From Synechococcus sp. JA-2-3B'a(2-13) (GTDB lineage: Bacteria; Cyanobacteriota; Cyanobacteriia; Thermostichales; Thermostichaceae), in the NCBI RefSeq assembly GCF_000013225.1, contig NC_007776.1, positions 453,277-517,276 on the forward strand: 64,000 nt of DNA. Direction: 5' to 3'. The first letter of the stretch is position 1, and each line of letters starts with the position of its first letter. Shown here piece by piece: positions 27,840 to 36,840 of the stretch. The notes under the pieces were generated by a model that ran no database searches, was not told the DNA's origin, and saw nothing but the letters and a program-made list of their open reading frames with translations. Both the position numbers and the translations under genes were made by a program.

Positions 27840-28316
27840 ATGGATTGCCAAGACCTTGCTCAGGATCTTCTCCTAGAACTGGAGCAAGCTCAGAGTCTCA
27901 CCCAGCTCTTAGATTGGGCTTTAGCCTGCCTTCCTAGCCAGCAAATCTTCTGCCAGATTGGCTGGGAAGAGTCCGCAGCTGTTTTGCAGGCAATGCTTCG
28001 CTATCCTGAAAAGTTAGCAGTGATTCTACGGAATCCCCTACAGAGCTCATCCGAAAAGTCAATCAGCACAGAAGATATCCAAACCCAAATTTCTCAGTTG
28101 GGATTAGAAGAACGGGTTCTACTCCTAGAAGGCCCCATCCCTGCCCTTTTGGCAGATCTCGGTCAATGTTTCCCAGAGACCCAGATTGGCGTTTGTTTCT
28201 GGACTGAACTCACGGACTACCGTACCTGTCTGCTTCAGCTAGAAATCGCAGGAGCCCCGCACTGTACCCGTAGGGTCAGTGTCGGGAGGAATGCGGAAGT
28301 TATGATAGAACCATGA
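27840..28316 (+). pseudogene. 5' fragment of a methyltransferase-like/2OG-oxygenase gene, cut by TnpB element
   Basis: Native coding runs from the ATG to about 28250. The protein (MDCQDLAQDLLLELEQAQ onward) ends with VLLLEGPIPALLADLGQCF and IGVCFWTELTDYRTCLLQLE, reminiscent of strand 4/5 of a class I methyltransferase-like fold. The rest of the frame to 28316 reads through the left end of the inserted element and is not native. The 3' part of the gene resumes at about 29530. Excision of ~1.28 kb would restore one frame. Confidence 0.6.
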
Positions 28317-29530
28317 CCCAAGTCCTGACCATATCCTGCAAGCTCAAGGTGTCCCCGTCGCAAGCCGCCAAATTGGACGCGACTTTGGAGGCTTTTGGCC
28401 AAGCCTTGAATTGGGTCAACCAGAACACGCCGGAGAAGATCGTCAACGCGGTCAAGCTGCAATCCCTTTGCTACTACGAGATTCGAGCCCGGTTTGGCTT
28501 GTCCAGTAACTTGGCTCAACAGGTGTGCAGACGGGTAGCGGGTTCCCGCAAAGTGGCTAAGCAGAAAAAGCGTCCCGTCAAGGAGTTTAAGAGCGGCTTT
28601 GTTACCTACGACGCTCGTATCTTTTCGTTCCGCGAGAAAGACTGGACGGTGTCGCTGACCACGGTGGAGGGTCGGGAGCGCTTTGAGCTGGCGATTGGCC
28701 GCTACCAGAGAGAACGGCTGGCGGACTCCAATCCCAAATCTGCCACTCTGGTCAAGCGTAAAGACGGCTCCTACTCCATTCAAATCTGTGTGGAAGCGGA
28801 GCCATCCCCACCGCAACGCACGGGCAGAGTGCTGGGGGTGGACTTGGGAAGGACAGATATTGCCCATACGTCAGACGGGGACAATTGGAATGGACAGCAG
28901 TTGAACAGAGTCCGCGACCGCTACTCCCGGTTGAGGGCGGTACTCCAACGCAAAGCCAGTAAGGGCACACGCAGTTCGCGGCGCAGATGCCGTCAACTGC
29001 TGCAACGGCTGTCTGGCAAGGAGAGGCGCTTTCAAACGTGGGTCAATCATCGCATCTCTAAAGCTATTGTCTCTAGGGCAAAGGCTACCAACAGCGCTAT
29101 CGCCCTGGAAGACCTGACAGGGATCCGGGAAAGAGTCAATCAACAGCCCCGCAGCAAAACCGAGCGGCGCAGGGCCAACAGTTGGGCGTTTTATCAACTC
29201 CGTCAGTTTCTGGAATACAAGGCGAGGGCTGCAGGGGTTTCTCTGATTCTTGTGCCGCCTGCTTACACGTCGCAGACCTGTCACCGGTGCTTACACATCC
29301 ACCCTGAGCAGGGCAAGTCCTACCGCAGTGGCAAGTCGTTCAAGTGTGGGCACTGTGGATGGGAAGGGGATGCGGATTTGAATGGTGCGAATGTGATTGC
29401 GCTTTTGGGGGCTGTCGTAAACCAGCCTAGAGGTTCGGGCCTGTTTTGTTCTCTGGTAGAGCAGGGCAGGCTCAGGGCTACTGAAAGCCCGCTCCGTACC
29501 GCTTTAGCGGTCGGAGTCGGGTAGTTTACT
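28255..29530 (+). mobile_element. IS200/IS605-group (IS1341-type) element carrying only tnpB
   Basis: About 1.27 kb. The left end has a hairpin at 28260-28281: CACTG, bulged T, ACCC, loop GTA, GGGT, CAGTG. The right end has an analogous hairpin at 29492-29516: CTCCG, bulged T, ACCGC, loop, GCGGT, CGGAG, followed by TCGGGTAGTTTAC. Shared bulged-T geometry fits TnpA-recognised subterminal hairpins. There is no tnpA and no obvious target duplication, as expected of the group. Exact ends are uncertain by ~10 bp. It interrupts the surrounding gene in sense orientation. Confidence 0.8.
28313..29524 (+). CDS. tnpB: TnpB (OrfB) RNA-guided nuclease of IS200/IS605 element
   Basis: 403 residues. RuvC-like catalytic residues are visible: Asp in VLGVDLGRTDIA (~175), Glu in IALEDLTGIRE (~264), Asp in DADLNGANVIA (~350). 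The zinc ribbon is TCHRC (~320) and FKCGHCGW (~343). The length and N-terminal HTH-like region fit an intact TnpB. By analogy with characterised TnpB proteins it should bind an omega-RNA from the element's right end (overlapping the 3' end of this gene) and cut DNA matching the adjacent guide. The gene looks intact; activity is inference. Confidence 0.9.
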   Translation: MTQVLTISCKLKVSPSQAAKLDATLEAFGQALNWVNQNTPEKIVNAVKLQSLCYYEIRARFGLSSNLAQQVCRRVAGSRKVAKQKKRPVKEFKSGFVTYDARIFSFREKDWTVSLTTVEGRERFELAIGRYQRERLADSNPKSATLVKRKDGSYSIQICVEAEPSPPQRTGRVLGVDLGRTDIAHTSDGDNWNGQQLNRVRDRYSRLRAVLQRKASKGTRSSRRRCRQLLQRLSGKERRFQTWVNHRISKAIVSRAKATNSAIALEDLTGIRERVNQQPRSKTERRRANSWAFYQLRQFLEYKARAAGVSLILVPPAYTSQTCHRCLHIHPEQGKSYRSGKSFKCGHCGWEGDADLNGANVIALLGAVVNQPRGSGLFCSLVEQGRLRATESPLRTALAVGVG

Positions 29531-29532
29531 CT

Positions 29533-30450
29533 TTGCTACTGCGGGATTACTTGGCCGACTCAGCCCTATACTTGGTCAACCATTGCCGCTACGGAGCCAT
29601 AGCCCAAGCCAACCTAGATTTGATGGGGATAGATCCCAGTTTTCATCTGCAGAAGGTTTTGCCCAATCTAGGCCAAGGGATCCATCTCCTCACTTGGGAT
29701 CCCCAGCACAAAGGGTTAACCGAGCAGGATCTCGCTCACATCCAAGCAATTGGCCCTGGATCACTGCTGGCAGCTAACCCGGTATTCCTGACTTTTACCC
29801 AGCCGGATCCCTCAGAACCCAACCGGTTTTACCCCTGTAAATACATCAAGCTGGATAACTTCCTGCCTCAAGAGCTCAACCAAGCCATTCTCCAACATGC
29901 CATTACCCACCAAGACAAGTTTATCCCTTCCAAGAGCTACAGCAAGAGCAACACCGAGGCAGAGTCACTAAAATTTCGCCGCTCCCTGAGGCTGGACTTC
30001 GCTTACTTTCAGGAGCATGGATCCCTGCTGCGAGAAAAAATTGCGGCTGTTGCTCCCCAAATCTTCGCCGAGCTAGGCATTGAGAACTTTGACATTCAAA
30101 TCTTTGAGATGGAGATGATTGCCAGCCATGATGGCTGCTTCTTTACCGCCCACACCGATAACTCCTACCCACAAACTGCCTTCCGCCAGGTGAGCTGCGT
30201 ATATTACTTTCACAAAGAGCCAAAGCCTTATCGAGGAGGTGAGCTGCGCATCTACGATACCCAAAGGCAAAAACCTCATCCACCAATCCTGCACGGGGCA
30301 TACGATGAGGTAACTCCTACAAATAACAGCATCGTCTTCTTCTCCAGCAGTTGCCTACATGAAATCCTGCCGGTATTTAGCCCTAGCCAAGCCTTTGCCG
30401 ATAGCCGCTTCACTATCAATACTTGGCTAGGAGCCAAGCAATTCACCTAA
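29533..30450 (+). CDS. 2OG-Fe(II) oxygenase (prolyl-4-hydroxylase type), 3' part of split gene
   Basis: 305-codon frame from a TTG just outside the TnpB element. The first ~70 residues (LYLVNHCRYGAIAQANLDLM) appear to be the end of the upstream methyltransferase-like domain. From ~95 there is a complete P4Hc fold: iron ligands in FTAHTDNSY (H-x-D) and SCLHEILPV (H), and the 2-oxoglutarate Arg in DSRFTINTW. Residues YYFHKEPKPYRGGELRIYD fill the core. The oxygenase domain could still be expressed alone, but the native start was lost to the insertion. Followed by a GT92-like gene after 17 bp. Confidence 0.75.
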   Translation: MLLRDYLADSALYLVNHCRYGAIAQANLDLMGIDPSFHLQKVLPNLGQGIHLLTWDPQHKGLTEQDLAHIQAIGPGSLLAANPVFLTFTQPDPSEPNRFYPCKYIKLDNFLPQELNQAILQHAITHQDKFIPSKSYSKSNTEAESLKFRRSLRLDFAYFQEHGSLLREKIAAVAPQIFAELGIENFDIQIFEMEMIASHDGCFFTAHTDNSYPQTAFRQVSCVYYFHKEPKPYRGGELRIYDTQRQKPHPPILHGAYDEVTPTNNSIVFFSSSCLHEILPVFSPSQAFADSRFTINTWLGAKQFT

Positions 30451-30467
30451 AGGCTTGCAGCTCCACC

Positions 30468-31433
30468 ATGGCCAGAGTTTGCATAATTACCACTGTTCGG
30501 GATCCAGGCGTGTGCTTGGAGTCGTTCATTCGCTATCACCTTGCCCTTGGAATTGCCCATATTTATATCTTCTTTGACGATCTAGAGGATCCCGCTATTC
30601 AGGTGGCACTTCAGTTTTCCGATGTAACGGCTATTCCCAACGATGAAGCTTTGCAAGTCCAACAAGCATTGGGGAATGTTCTCTATCCAAAATATGGCCC
30701 TCATGTTGGCTATGAGGTCATGGCTCGTCAGATCCTTAACGTAGAAACTGCTATACAACTTGCCCTGGATCAGGGCATGGACTGGATTCTTCATATTGAC
30801 GGAGACGAGCTTTTTTATCCTGGCCAGACAACGGCTCCAAATTGGTTTGATCGAGTAAGCGACGACATATTTCAAGTTACGTTTCTAAACCACGAAGCAG
30901 CTCCCGAAGCGTTTGAGATCGAAGACTACTTCCGCGAGGTCACTTTATTTAAGAGAAATCCTGCTATTTTGGATCCCGGATTCTATACCCAGTTTCAGAA
31001 GATCTCTAGTAAGAGTCAATACTTTTTGGCTTACCAGAATGGAAAGTCAGCAGCTCGGATCTATCCCTCTCTTCTGCCTAACAGCGTACATAGCTTTGAT
31101 ATTCCAGGGGATCATACTCTAGTAACGTCGTCTCCCTCTATTTTGCACTACTTGAACTGCGGATTCCAGAACTACTATAAAAAATACGCCCAACCGGGAA
31201 ACTTTCCCGACTACTGGTGGCGCTCCAAGTCTAATCCTATTCGGGTGCCTTTTCACTTAACCTCACGGGATGCTTACTGCTCGGGAGATAGAACTCGCAT
31301 GGAAGCTCTCTATCAGGAGTTTATACTTTACAACAATCCTGAAGCCAGTCAAAGCCTCATGGAAAACGGCATTCTCACACGCATTTGCTACCCTTCCCAG
31401 CTACTGTCATCTCTCTCTACCTCACCGGTTTAG
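30468..31433 (+). CDS. GT92/GT2-like glycosyltransferase
   Basis: 321-residue GT-A enzyme. Start set at MARVCIITTVRDPG, the first strand of the fold. Conserved features: FIRYHLALGIAHIYIFFDD (~22-40) and the DxD-type motif WILHIDGDELFYPG (~108). The C-terminal segment ILHYLNCGFQNYYKKY is typical of DUF23/GT92-related transferases. 17 bp after the oxygenase fragment, so originally in one operon with it. Sugar and acceptor are unknown; context suggests protein or surface glycosylation. Confidence 0.82.
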   Translation: MARVCIITTVRDPGVCLESFIRYHLALGIAHIYIFFDDLEDPAIQVALQFSDVTAIPNDEALQVQQALGNVLYPKYGPHVGYEVMARQILNVETAIQLALDQGMDWILHIDGDELFYPGQTTAPNWFDRVSDDIFQVTFLNHEAAPEAFEIEDYFREVTLFKRNPAILDPGFYTQFQKISSKSQYFLAYQNGKSAARIYPSLLPNSVHSFDIPGDHTLVTSSPSILHYLNCGFQNYYKKYAQPGNFPDYWWRSKSNPIRVPFHLTSRDAYCSGDRTRMEALYQEFILYNNPEASQSLMENGILTRICYPSQLLSSLSTSPV

Positions 31434-31478
31434 TCTGAGCTCTTATCCGCTCTCCAGTGCGAGACTAGTCAGGGTAAG

Positions 31479-31501
31479 AAAAAGGCTCCCTATAGGGAGC
31501 C
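31479..31501 (-). terminator. Rho-independent terminator of the prepilin gene
   Basis: Perfect inverted repeat GGCTCCC-TATA-GGGAGCC (31484-31501) followed on the minus strand by TTTTT (31483-31479), 28 bp after the pilin stop codon. Confidence 0.85.
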
Positions 31502-31528
31502 ATGGAGTACTTGAAGTGAAAAGAGAAA

Positions 31529-32044
31529 TTATTGAAAGACGTTACAGCTCTTACCAACGAAGGTATCCAGAGAAGTCACAGCTGCCTCCTGCGCTCCCAG
31601 CCCAATGGTGCATTGAATTTTGCTGCCAGACCTGGTGATGTATGGAGCACCGTTGGATGTTGTGTCCCACCTTAGTGCGTGAGGAGCAGTGGTCGAACGT
31701 TCAGTAGGCACTGGATCTTGGTAGTTGGGAGCCCTCCACGGATCGTTCATGTACTTGTCAGTATAGTCTCCAGCGTACTTGATCCTAACATACTTGTCAG
31801 GATAGACGCCGAAGTCGAGTCGGTAGACTTCAGAGGCACGGCCTACTTCAGTGAGAGCCGCTTGAGCTTCGGCTGTACGGGAGCGGCGCACTTGGTTTAA
31901 GAACTGCGGGATTGCCACTGCAGACAGCACACCCACAATTACAATCACCACCAACAGCTCAATCAGGGTGAAGCCCTTGGCTTTGGAGAGAATTTGCTGA
32001 GCCAGTTTGGCCCGCAACAGAGACTGACGAGACTTTGCACTCAT
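31529..32044 (-). CDS. Type IV prepilin-like protein (PilA family)
   Basis: 171-residue class III-signal prepilin. The leader ends in SKAKG and the mature N-terminus is FTLIELLVVIVIVGVLSAVA, with cleavage between G and F by PilD and Glu+5 present. This is followed by the amphipathic helix IPQFLNQVRRSRTAEAQAAL and a soluble beta domain with a C-terminal disulfide candidate (CTIGLGAQEA, then KSCNVF). ATG 32044 is preferred over the upstream codon at 32065. Its own terminator lies just downstream. It sits inside the glycosyltransferase island, and is the only pilin here. Confidence 0.92.
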   Translation of the reverse strand: MSAKSRQSLLRAKLAQQILSKAKGFTLIELLVVIVIVGVLSAVAIPQFLNQVRRSRTAEAQAALTEVGRASEVYRLDFGVYPDKYVRIKYAGDYTDKYMNDPWRAPNYQDPVPTERSTTAPHALRWDTTSNGAPYITRSGSKIQCTIGLGAQEAAVTSLDTFVGKSCNVFQ

Positions 32045-32247
32045 GAGTACCAGATCCTTTAGCAAACTAGAGAGTTAACTGTGCAGCTCACCTGCTAGTG
32101 CTAACTTACCCCGCTCAAGGGCGATTCATAACAGCCTGCTCCCTGGCGCAATTGCGGATTTTTGCCAGATGAGCCTGACACAGGTCAGTGGTTTAGCTGA
32201 GCCGGCCTCAGCATGGCAGACTAAGACTAGCACTCTTCCTTCAACCT

Positions 32248-35200
32248 ATGAACCCTACGCTGCAAGCCCGGATCCTGGAAGCCAAGCAACTGTTTCAGCA
32301 GTCTCCCGATGCCTTTGCGGAGTGGTTGGTTGCTTTTTACCGAGAGCAAGGCGCAAAGGATTGGCGGGAGTTCCTGTGGGGTTTCTTTGACCTCTCTCCA
32401 TCTTCATTGGCCAATGAGCCAGCCTTCCCCTCTGAGCCAGAGGCAATTACCCTATCGGCGCTGGAGCAGGCTTTGGCTGCTGGCCAGCTGAGCCTTGCTT
32501 ACCAGCTCTACACGCCTCTGGTGAGAACAGGGATCCTGTCCCAGGAGAAAGTCTTGGATTTGTTACTATCCCTCGCAAGTCGTCTAGAAAATAGCCCCAC
32601 GCAGGATCCACAGCAGCGTCTTCAGGCTTGTCTAAAGCTGCGGGAGATGGCCTTTGAGCTGGATCCAAGCCGGCGGGACAACACCCAAGTTTTGCTGATG
32701 CGGACCCTGCAAGCTCAGGATGAGCTGGCAGTTGGCTTTTATGGGCAGGCTTTGGCGGAGCAATTGGCCAGTTTGGGAGAAGAGCAGACCCTAGACATCA
32801 CCCAGGAGCCCCTCCTGACTCAACTTCTCACTCGGCTATGGGATGACGGCTACCTGGATTTGTTTTTTGAGGTGGCCACAGCTTTACAAGCTCGTCTTTT
32901 GGAGGACCAGAAATCCGGATTTGCTGCTTTGCTAGCCCAGCTGGCTCATGCTGTGGATCCCGAGCAAGCCAATCGCTACAAAGGGCTATGGATCATAGAG
33001 GACTTGATCGGCGATTTCTTTCAAAAAGCAGCTTGCGCTCTTTTTCAAAACTCTACTAGCGATGGCTATTCCATTTTAGGAGAAGCTCTCATCACGGCGG
33101 CCGAGAGCTCACAGGTGCAAGAGAACTTTACTCTTCGTCTATCCCTTCTATCAGAATCGCTGGAAAAGTTGATCCATGCTGCCCAGCCAGAACGGATAAA
33201 CCTTGTTATCCAGAAAATTATAGACTTAATTTTATCGAGGGAAGCCGACTTAGGATCACTAAGAATTAACGATGAAAATCTACTCGAGAGTCTAACGATT
33301 GCTAAAGTCATTCTGTTTCGAGTTTGCTTTTGCTGGAGCTATCTAACTGATGATCGCTCTCTGATTCGTCGTTACCAGCAGATTGGTGGTAGAATCTTTA
33401 ACGATTGCCTAAGCTTAATGGCTTCTCAGCGAGACTTCCTCTGGTCAGAGTATTGGCAGAGAAACCAGCAAGATTACTGCAGATCCGGTAGAGCTGAGCG
33501 CAAGTTGCGAGTAGGCTTTCTGGGTAACTGCTTTCAGCGACATTCGGTTGGCTTTCTCAGTGAGGCTACTCTCAGGAACCTATCTCGCGATCTTCTGGAC
33601 GTTGTCTACTACTACTACTACCAGGGGTGGAAAAATGAAGATATGGCCAGTCATGACAATATGTATCAAAAGTTTCGCTCTCACGAAAATCTCCATTTTC
33701 GCTTTTTTCCAGGAGAAACCAATCCGCCTCAAGTAGCTGCTCAAGCGCGTGAGGATCGCATCGATATCATGGTTTTTATGGACTCCCTTACCAGTCACGA
33801 TGCCAGCATCGTAGCAGCTTTGCGGGCCGCTCCTATCCAAATTGGTTGGCTTGGCGGAGATGCTGTCGGTTTGCCAGAATTTGATTACTTTTTCGCCGAT
33901 CCCTATATCCTTCCTGAAGATGCACAGGCCGATTACCATGAAAAAATTATCCGCTTGCCTAGCTACTGTGCTGTTGAGTATCTGGACATTACTCCTGCAG
34001 ATGAGGTGAATTTCAAAAACAAGCTGAGAATAGGCCCGCAAGATATTGTTTTCCTAACTGCGGCCAGTGCTTACAAGCGTACCCCCGAATGTATTGATGC
34101 CCATCTGCAAATCCTGAAAGCTGTTCCCAAGGGGATCTTGATCGTCAAAGGCTCGGGGGAAATTGCCACGGTTATCAGGCGCTATCAGGAAAGAGCCAAA
34201 GAATTAGATGTTTTGGATCGCGTCCGATTTCTAGCCAAAACCGGCACTGTAGAAGAGCATCGCGGCCAACTGGCTTTGGTGGATCTGGTCTTAGATACCT
34301 TTCCCTACACAGGCGCAACCCACACTATGGAAGCCCTCTACATGGGCGTGCCAGTTCTCACCTTGGTAGGTCGCCATTACTATGGTCGAATGAGCTATAG
34401 CTTGCTGAAAAATGTAGGCCTTGAAGATTGCATCACTTGGTCGGTGGAAGAGTTTATCCAACGCGGGATCCAACTGGGCAATGATCCGGAGTGGATTAAT
34501 CGGATCAAAAGGCAAATCAAGGATTCTCGCCGTTGGTCGGTGATTTGGGATCCAAGAGAACATGCTCGCAGCATGGAAGCTGCCTTCTTCCATATTCTAG
34601 AAGGTAAATCCCACGAAACTTATACGTTTCACCCCAACGACTTGTACTCAACTCCAGATGAATGGAATCAAGCTGGGATCCAGCTCATTCGATCCCTAAG
34701 TGCTGATGCTTCGGTTTCAACGCACCAATCCGCTTGGGAAGAAGCGCTGTCTTTGTGGCGAAGGGGCTTGGCAAGGGATCCCTATCATGTTCCGTGTTGG
34801 CTAAACCGAATCCATGCCCTATTGGTATTGGGCGATCGCTCTCGCGCTTTTGAAGATGCCTACGCTCTCCTAGAATTTCTATGCACGGAAGCACAAAGTA
34901 TGCAACCTTCTCAGTTGACAGATGTTCCTATCTGGGTTGAAAGCGAAGGTTCTGCGGATCCGGGTGCTTATACAAAATACAGTTACCTATACTATCTAGC
35001 CAAGTGGATGGCTGCTCACGTTGGGGTCGTGTACAGCCCAGAAGCCATGCGATTTTGGAACCTAGCTTATTCGATAAACCCAGATGATAGACAAGCAGCT
35101 CTGGCGGTAGCGATTGAGCTTCTCTCGCAGAAAAAGATAGAAGGGCTAATACCAGTCAACCACATACTTGGCCTTGACCCAACCCATCAACAAGCAAGTC

Positions 35201-36042
35201 TGGTCAAGCAAATTGCAATGTGGGAGGTTGTACCTCAAGTGAAAACAGCTTCTTCCCCTGCGCAGCCCGATCTTTACTTTGACTACGAAAATTGCAAGTT
35301 ATTCCTCGAACCTTCGTTTTCAAGTATCGTCACCCGCGTCTTACTTGCTCAAGGAGAATGGTTTGAGGATGAGATTAGCTTCTGCAAGCACTTTTTAAGA
35401 CAAGGGATGAATGTAATCGACGTAGGGGCAAATGTTGGGGTATACACTTTCCTTGCTGCACATCGGGTAGGCCCTACGGGTAGTGTAATCGCAATTGAGC
35501 CCACGGCTTCTTGTCTTCAGTGTATGCGAAAGACAATAAGTGCCAGCTCCCTAGAGGATGTTGTCTTCCTCATAGAAGCCGCCGCTGGGGATCATGAAGG
35601 CACTGTTCAGTTACAAGAGGAAAGAGCTAGTGTATTCAACTCTATCGGCGATTCAAAGCAAAGGCCGGAACAAGTATCGAATGATGGAAAGGTTGTAAAT
35701 CTCATTACTCTGAACTCTGTCTGGCGCTCGAGAGGTGAACCCCAGATTGATCTCATCAAGATTGATGCAGAAGGTGCAGAAGAGCAGGTTGTCTCCGGTG
35801 GGCTAGAATTACTTGCCGCCGGCCACCCTATCGTTATTTTCGAGAACGAACATGTCTCCAAGGTTACCGGAACTGCTACAGCTAAAATACTGGAGCCTTT
35901 AGGCTATGAGTTTTATACGTACAATCGTTTCCTGAATAAGCTAACTATGGTCAGACCTCAGCAATACCCAGTTTCTGCTCTAAACATCATTGCAATTCAT
36001 CCCTTGGATCTGGAAAAAGTTGCAGACATGATATCGGTTTAG
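32248..36042 (+). CDS. Giant TPR/SPINDLY (GT41-like) glycosyltransferase fused to FkbM methyltransferase
   Basis: 1264 residues. N-terminal ~1-400 is helical, TPR-like. The SPINDLY/OGT-like core is at ~410-790: RKLRVGFLGNCFQRHSVGFL, AAPIQIGWLGGDAVGLPEFD, VFLTAASAYKRTPECIDAHL, LVLDTFPYTGATHTMEALYM and VPVLTLVGRHYYGRMSYSLL. A second helical/TPR section is at ~800-1000. The C-terminal ~1040-1230 is a FkbM methyltransferase: GMNVIDVGANVGVYTFLAAH and IDLIKIDAEGAEEQVVSGG, with intact SAM and DxEG motifs. Gene ends at 36042. Architecture suggests one polypeptide that adds and O-methylates a sugar on protein. Confidence 0.87.
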   Translation: MNPTLQARILEAKQLFQQSPDAFAEWLVAFYREQGAKDWREFLWGFFDLSPSSLANEPAFPSEPEAITLSALEQALAAGQLSLAYQLYTPLVRTGILSQEKVLDLLLSLASRLENSPTQDPQQRLQACLKLREMAFELDPSRRDNTQVLLMRTLQAQDELAVGFYGQALAEQLASLGEEQTLDITQEPLLTQLLTRLWDDGYLDLFFEVATALQARLLEDQKSGFAALLAQLAHAVDPEQANRYKGLWIIEDLIGDFFQKAACALFQNSTSDGYSILGEALITAAESSQVQENFTLRLSLLSESLEKLIHAAQPERINLVIQKIIDLILSREADLGSLRINDENLLESLTIAKVILFRVCFCWSYLTDDRSLIRRYQQIGGRIFNDCLSLMASQRDFLWSEYWQRNQQDYCRSGRAERKLRVGFLGNCFQRHSVGFLSEATLRNLSRDLLDVVYYYYYQGWKNEDMASHDNMYQKFRSHENLHFRFFPGETNPPQVAAQAREDRIDIMVFMDSLTSHDASIVAALRAAPIQIGWLGGDAVGLPEFDYFFADPYILPEDAQADYHEKIIRLPSYCAVEYLDITPADEVNFKNKLRIGPQDIVFLTAASAYKRTPECIDAHLQILKAVPKGILIVKGSGEIATVIRRYQERAKELDVLDRVRFLAKTGTVEEHRGQLALVDLVLDTFPYTGATHTMEALYMGVPVLTLVGRHYYGRMSYSLLKNVGLEDCITWSVEEFIQRGIQLGNDPEWINRIKRQIKDSRRWSVIWDPREHARSMEAAFFHILEGKSHETYTFHPNDLYSTPDEWNQAGIQLIRSLSADASVSTHQSAWEEALSLWRRGLARDPYHVPCWLNRIHALLVLGDRSRAFEDAYALLEFLCTEAQSMQPSQLTDVPIWVESEGSADPGAYTKYSYLYYLAKWMAAHVGVVYSPEAMRFWNLAYSINPDDRQAALAVAIELLSQKKIEGLIPVNHILGLDPTHQQASLVKQIAMWEVVPQVKTASSPAQPDLYFDYENCKLFLEPSFSSIVTRVLLAQGEWFEDEISFCKHFLRQGMNVIDVGANVGVYTFLAAHRVGPTGSVIAIEPTASCLQCMRKTISASSLEDVVFLIEAAAGDHEGTVQLQEERASVFNSIGDSKQRPEQVSNDGKVVNLITLNSVWRSRGEPQIDLIKIDAEGAEEQVVSGGLELLAAGHPIVIFENEHVSKVTGTATAKILEPLGYEFYTYNRFLNKLTMVRPQQYPVSALNIIAIHPLDLEKVADMISV

Positions 36043-36256
36043 AAAGTTGGATCCGAATTTTGCTCTTTTGCTTGTGTTGAGCAAGGAGCTTTCCAGGGCT
36101 GGGTGGTTTCTGTTGTATGAGCAAGTCATTCAACTTTTCTGGGGAACAGAGCTTGCAGTGGGGGTGGGCAATCGTAAGTAGACAGCTCATGCCAAGAAGT
36201 CCAACTGACGTTAGACACTGCAGGCGCCGCGAGCAAGCCAATTTGAGCAAATTCAA

Positions 36257-36775
36257 CTAACCGGAAGAGCGTAGCAACTGCATCAGCTGCTGGGGCGTCA
36301 TCTGCTCGTAGGGCTCAAAGGGCTGGTGGATCCAAGGGTTATCCGGCAAATAGTCCACATAGTAGTCGGGTTGATAGACGGAGGCGGCCTTGTACCACAG
36401 TACGCCGGTGCGGATCTCCTCCACGTAGAAGCCATAGTGGTGCTTGAGCCAGTGGACAGAGCGCTTTAGGGTCATGCCAGAGTCTGCCAGATCGTCCACC
36501 AATAGCACGTGGCTGCCCAGGTTGGCGGTGGTCATGGCTAGATCCCGCGAGAAGGTCAGTTGCCCCCGCTGGCGGTTACCAGGCCCAGAGTAGGAAGAGG
36601 CTGAGAGAATAGCCAGGGGCAGGTCGAAAAGACGGGCCAAGGTATCGCCAATGCGCAGCCCCCCCTTGGCAATACAGACGATTTGGTTAAATTCCCACCC
36701 GCTTTCGTAGACTTTGACGGCCAACTCCTCGATTTTGCGGTGGTAGTCGGCCCAGGTAATGGAAATTTCGTGCAA
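36257..36775 (-). CDS. Purine-type phosphoribosyltransferase
   Basis: 172-residue PRTase fold. The PRPP-binding loop HVLLVDDLADSGMTLKRSV (~87-105) has the two acidic residues and the D-S-G-x-T phosphate loop. The N-terminal WEFNQIVCIAKGGLRIGDTL is typical of xanthine/guanine or hypoxanthine PRTases. The purine specificity is not determinable. Divergent from the SPINDLY-FkbM gene end and 65 bp upstream-oriented from ilvE; nothing odd in length. Confidence 0.85.
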   Translation of the reverse strand: MHEISITWADYHRKIEELAVKVYESGWEFNQIVCIAKGGLRIGDTLARLFDLPLAILSASSYSGPGNRQRGQLTFSRDLAMTTANLGSHVLLVDDLADSGMTLKRSVHWLKHHYGFYVEEIRTGVLWYKAASVYQPDYYVDYLPDNPWIHQPFEPYEQMTPQQLMQLLRSSG

Positions 36776-36840
36776 GGGATCCCCCTCTACCCATCTAGAG
36801 TGCTCAGTTTAATAATGACGCTTCTCCCCTCGACTAGGGA

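Noticed and set aside
27840-28316. Intact 158-residue hypothetical protein
   Set aside because: Its last ~20 codons lie in the left end of the TnpB element and its fold continues after the element, so it is a gene fragment.
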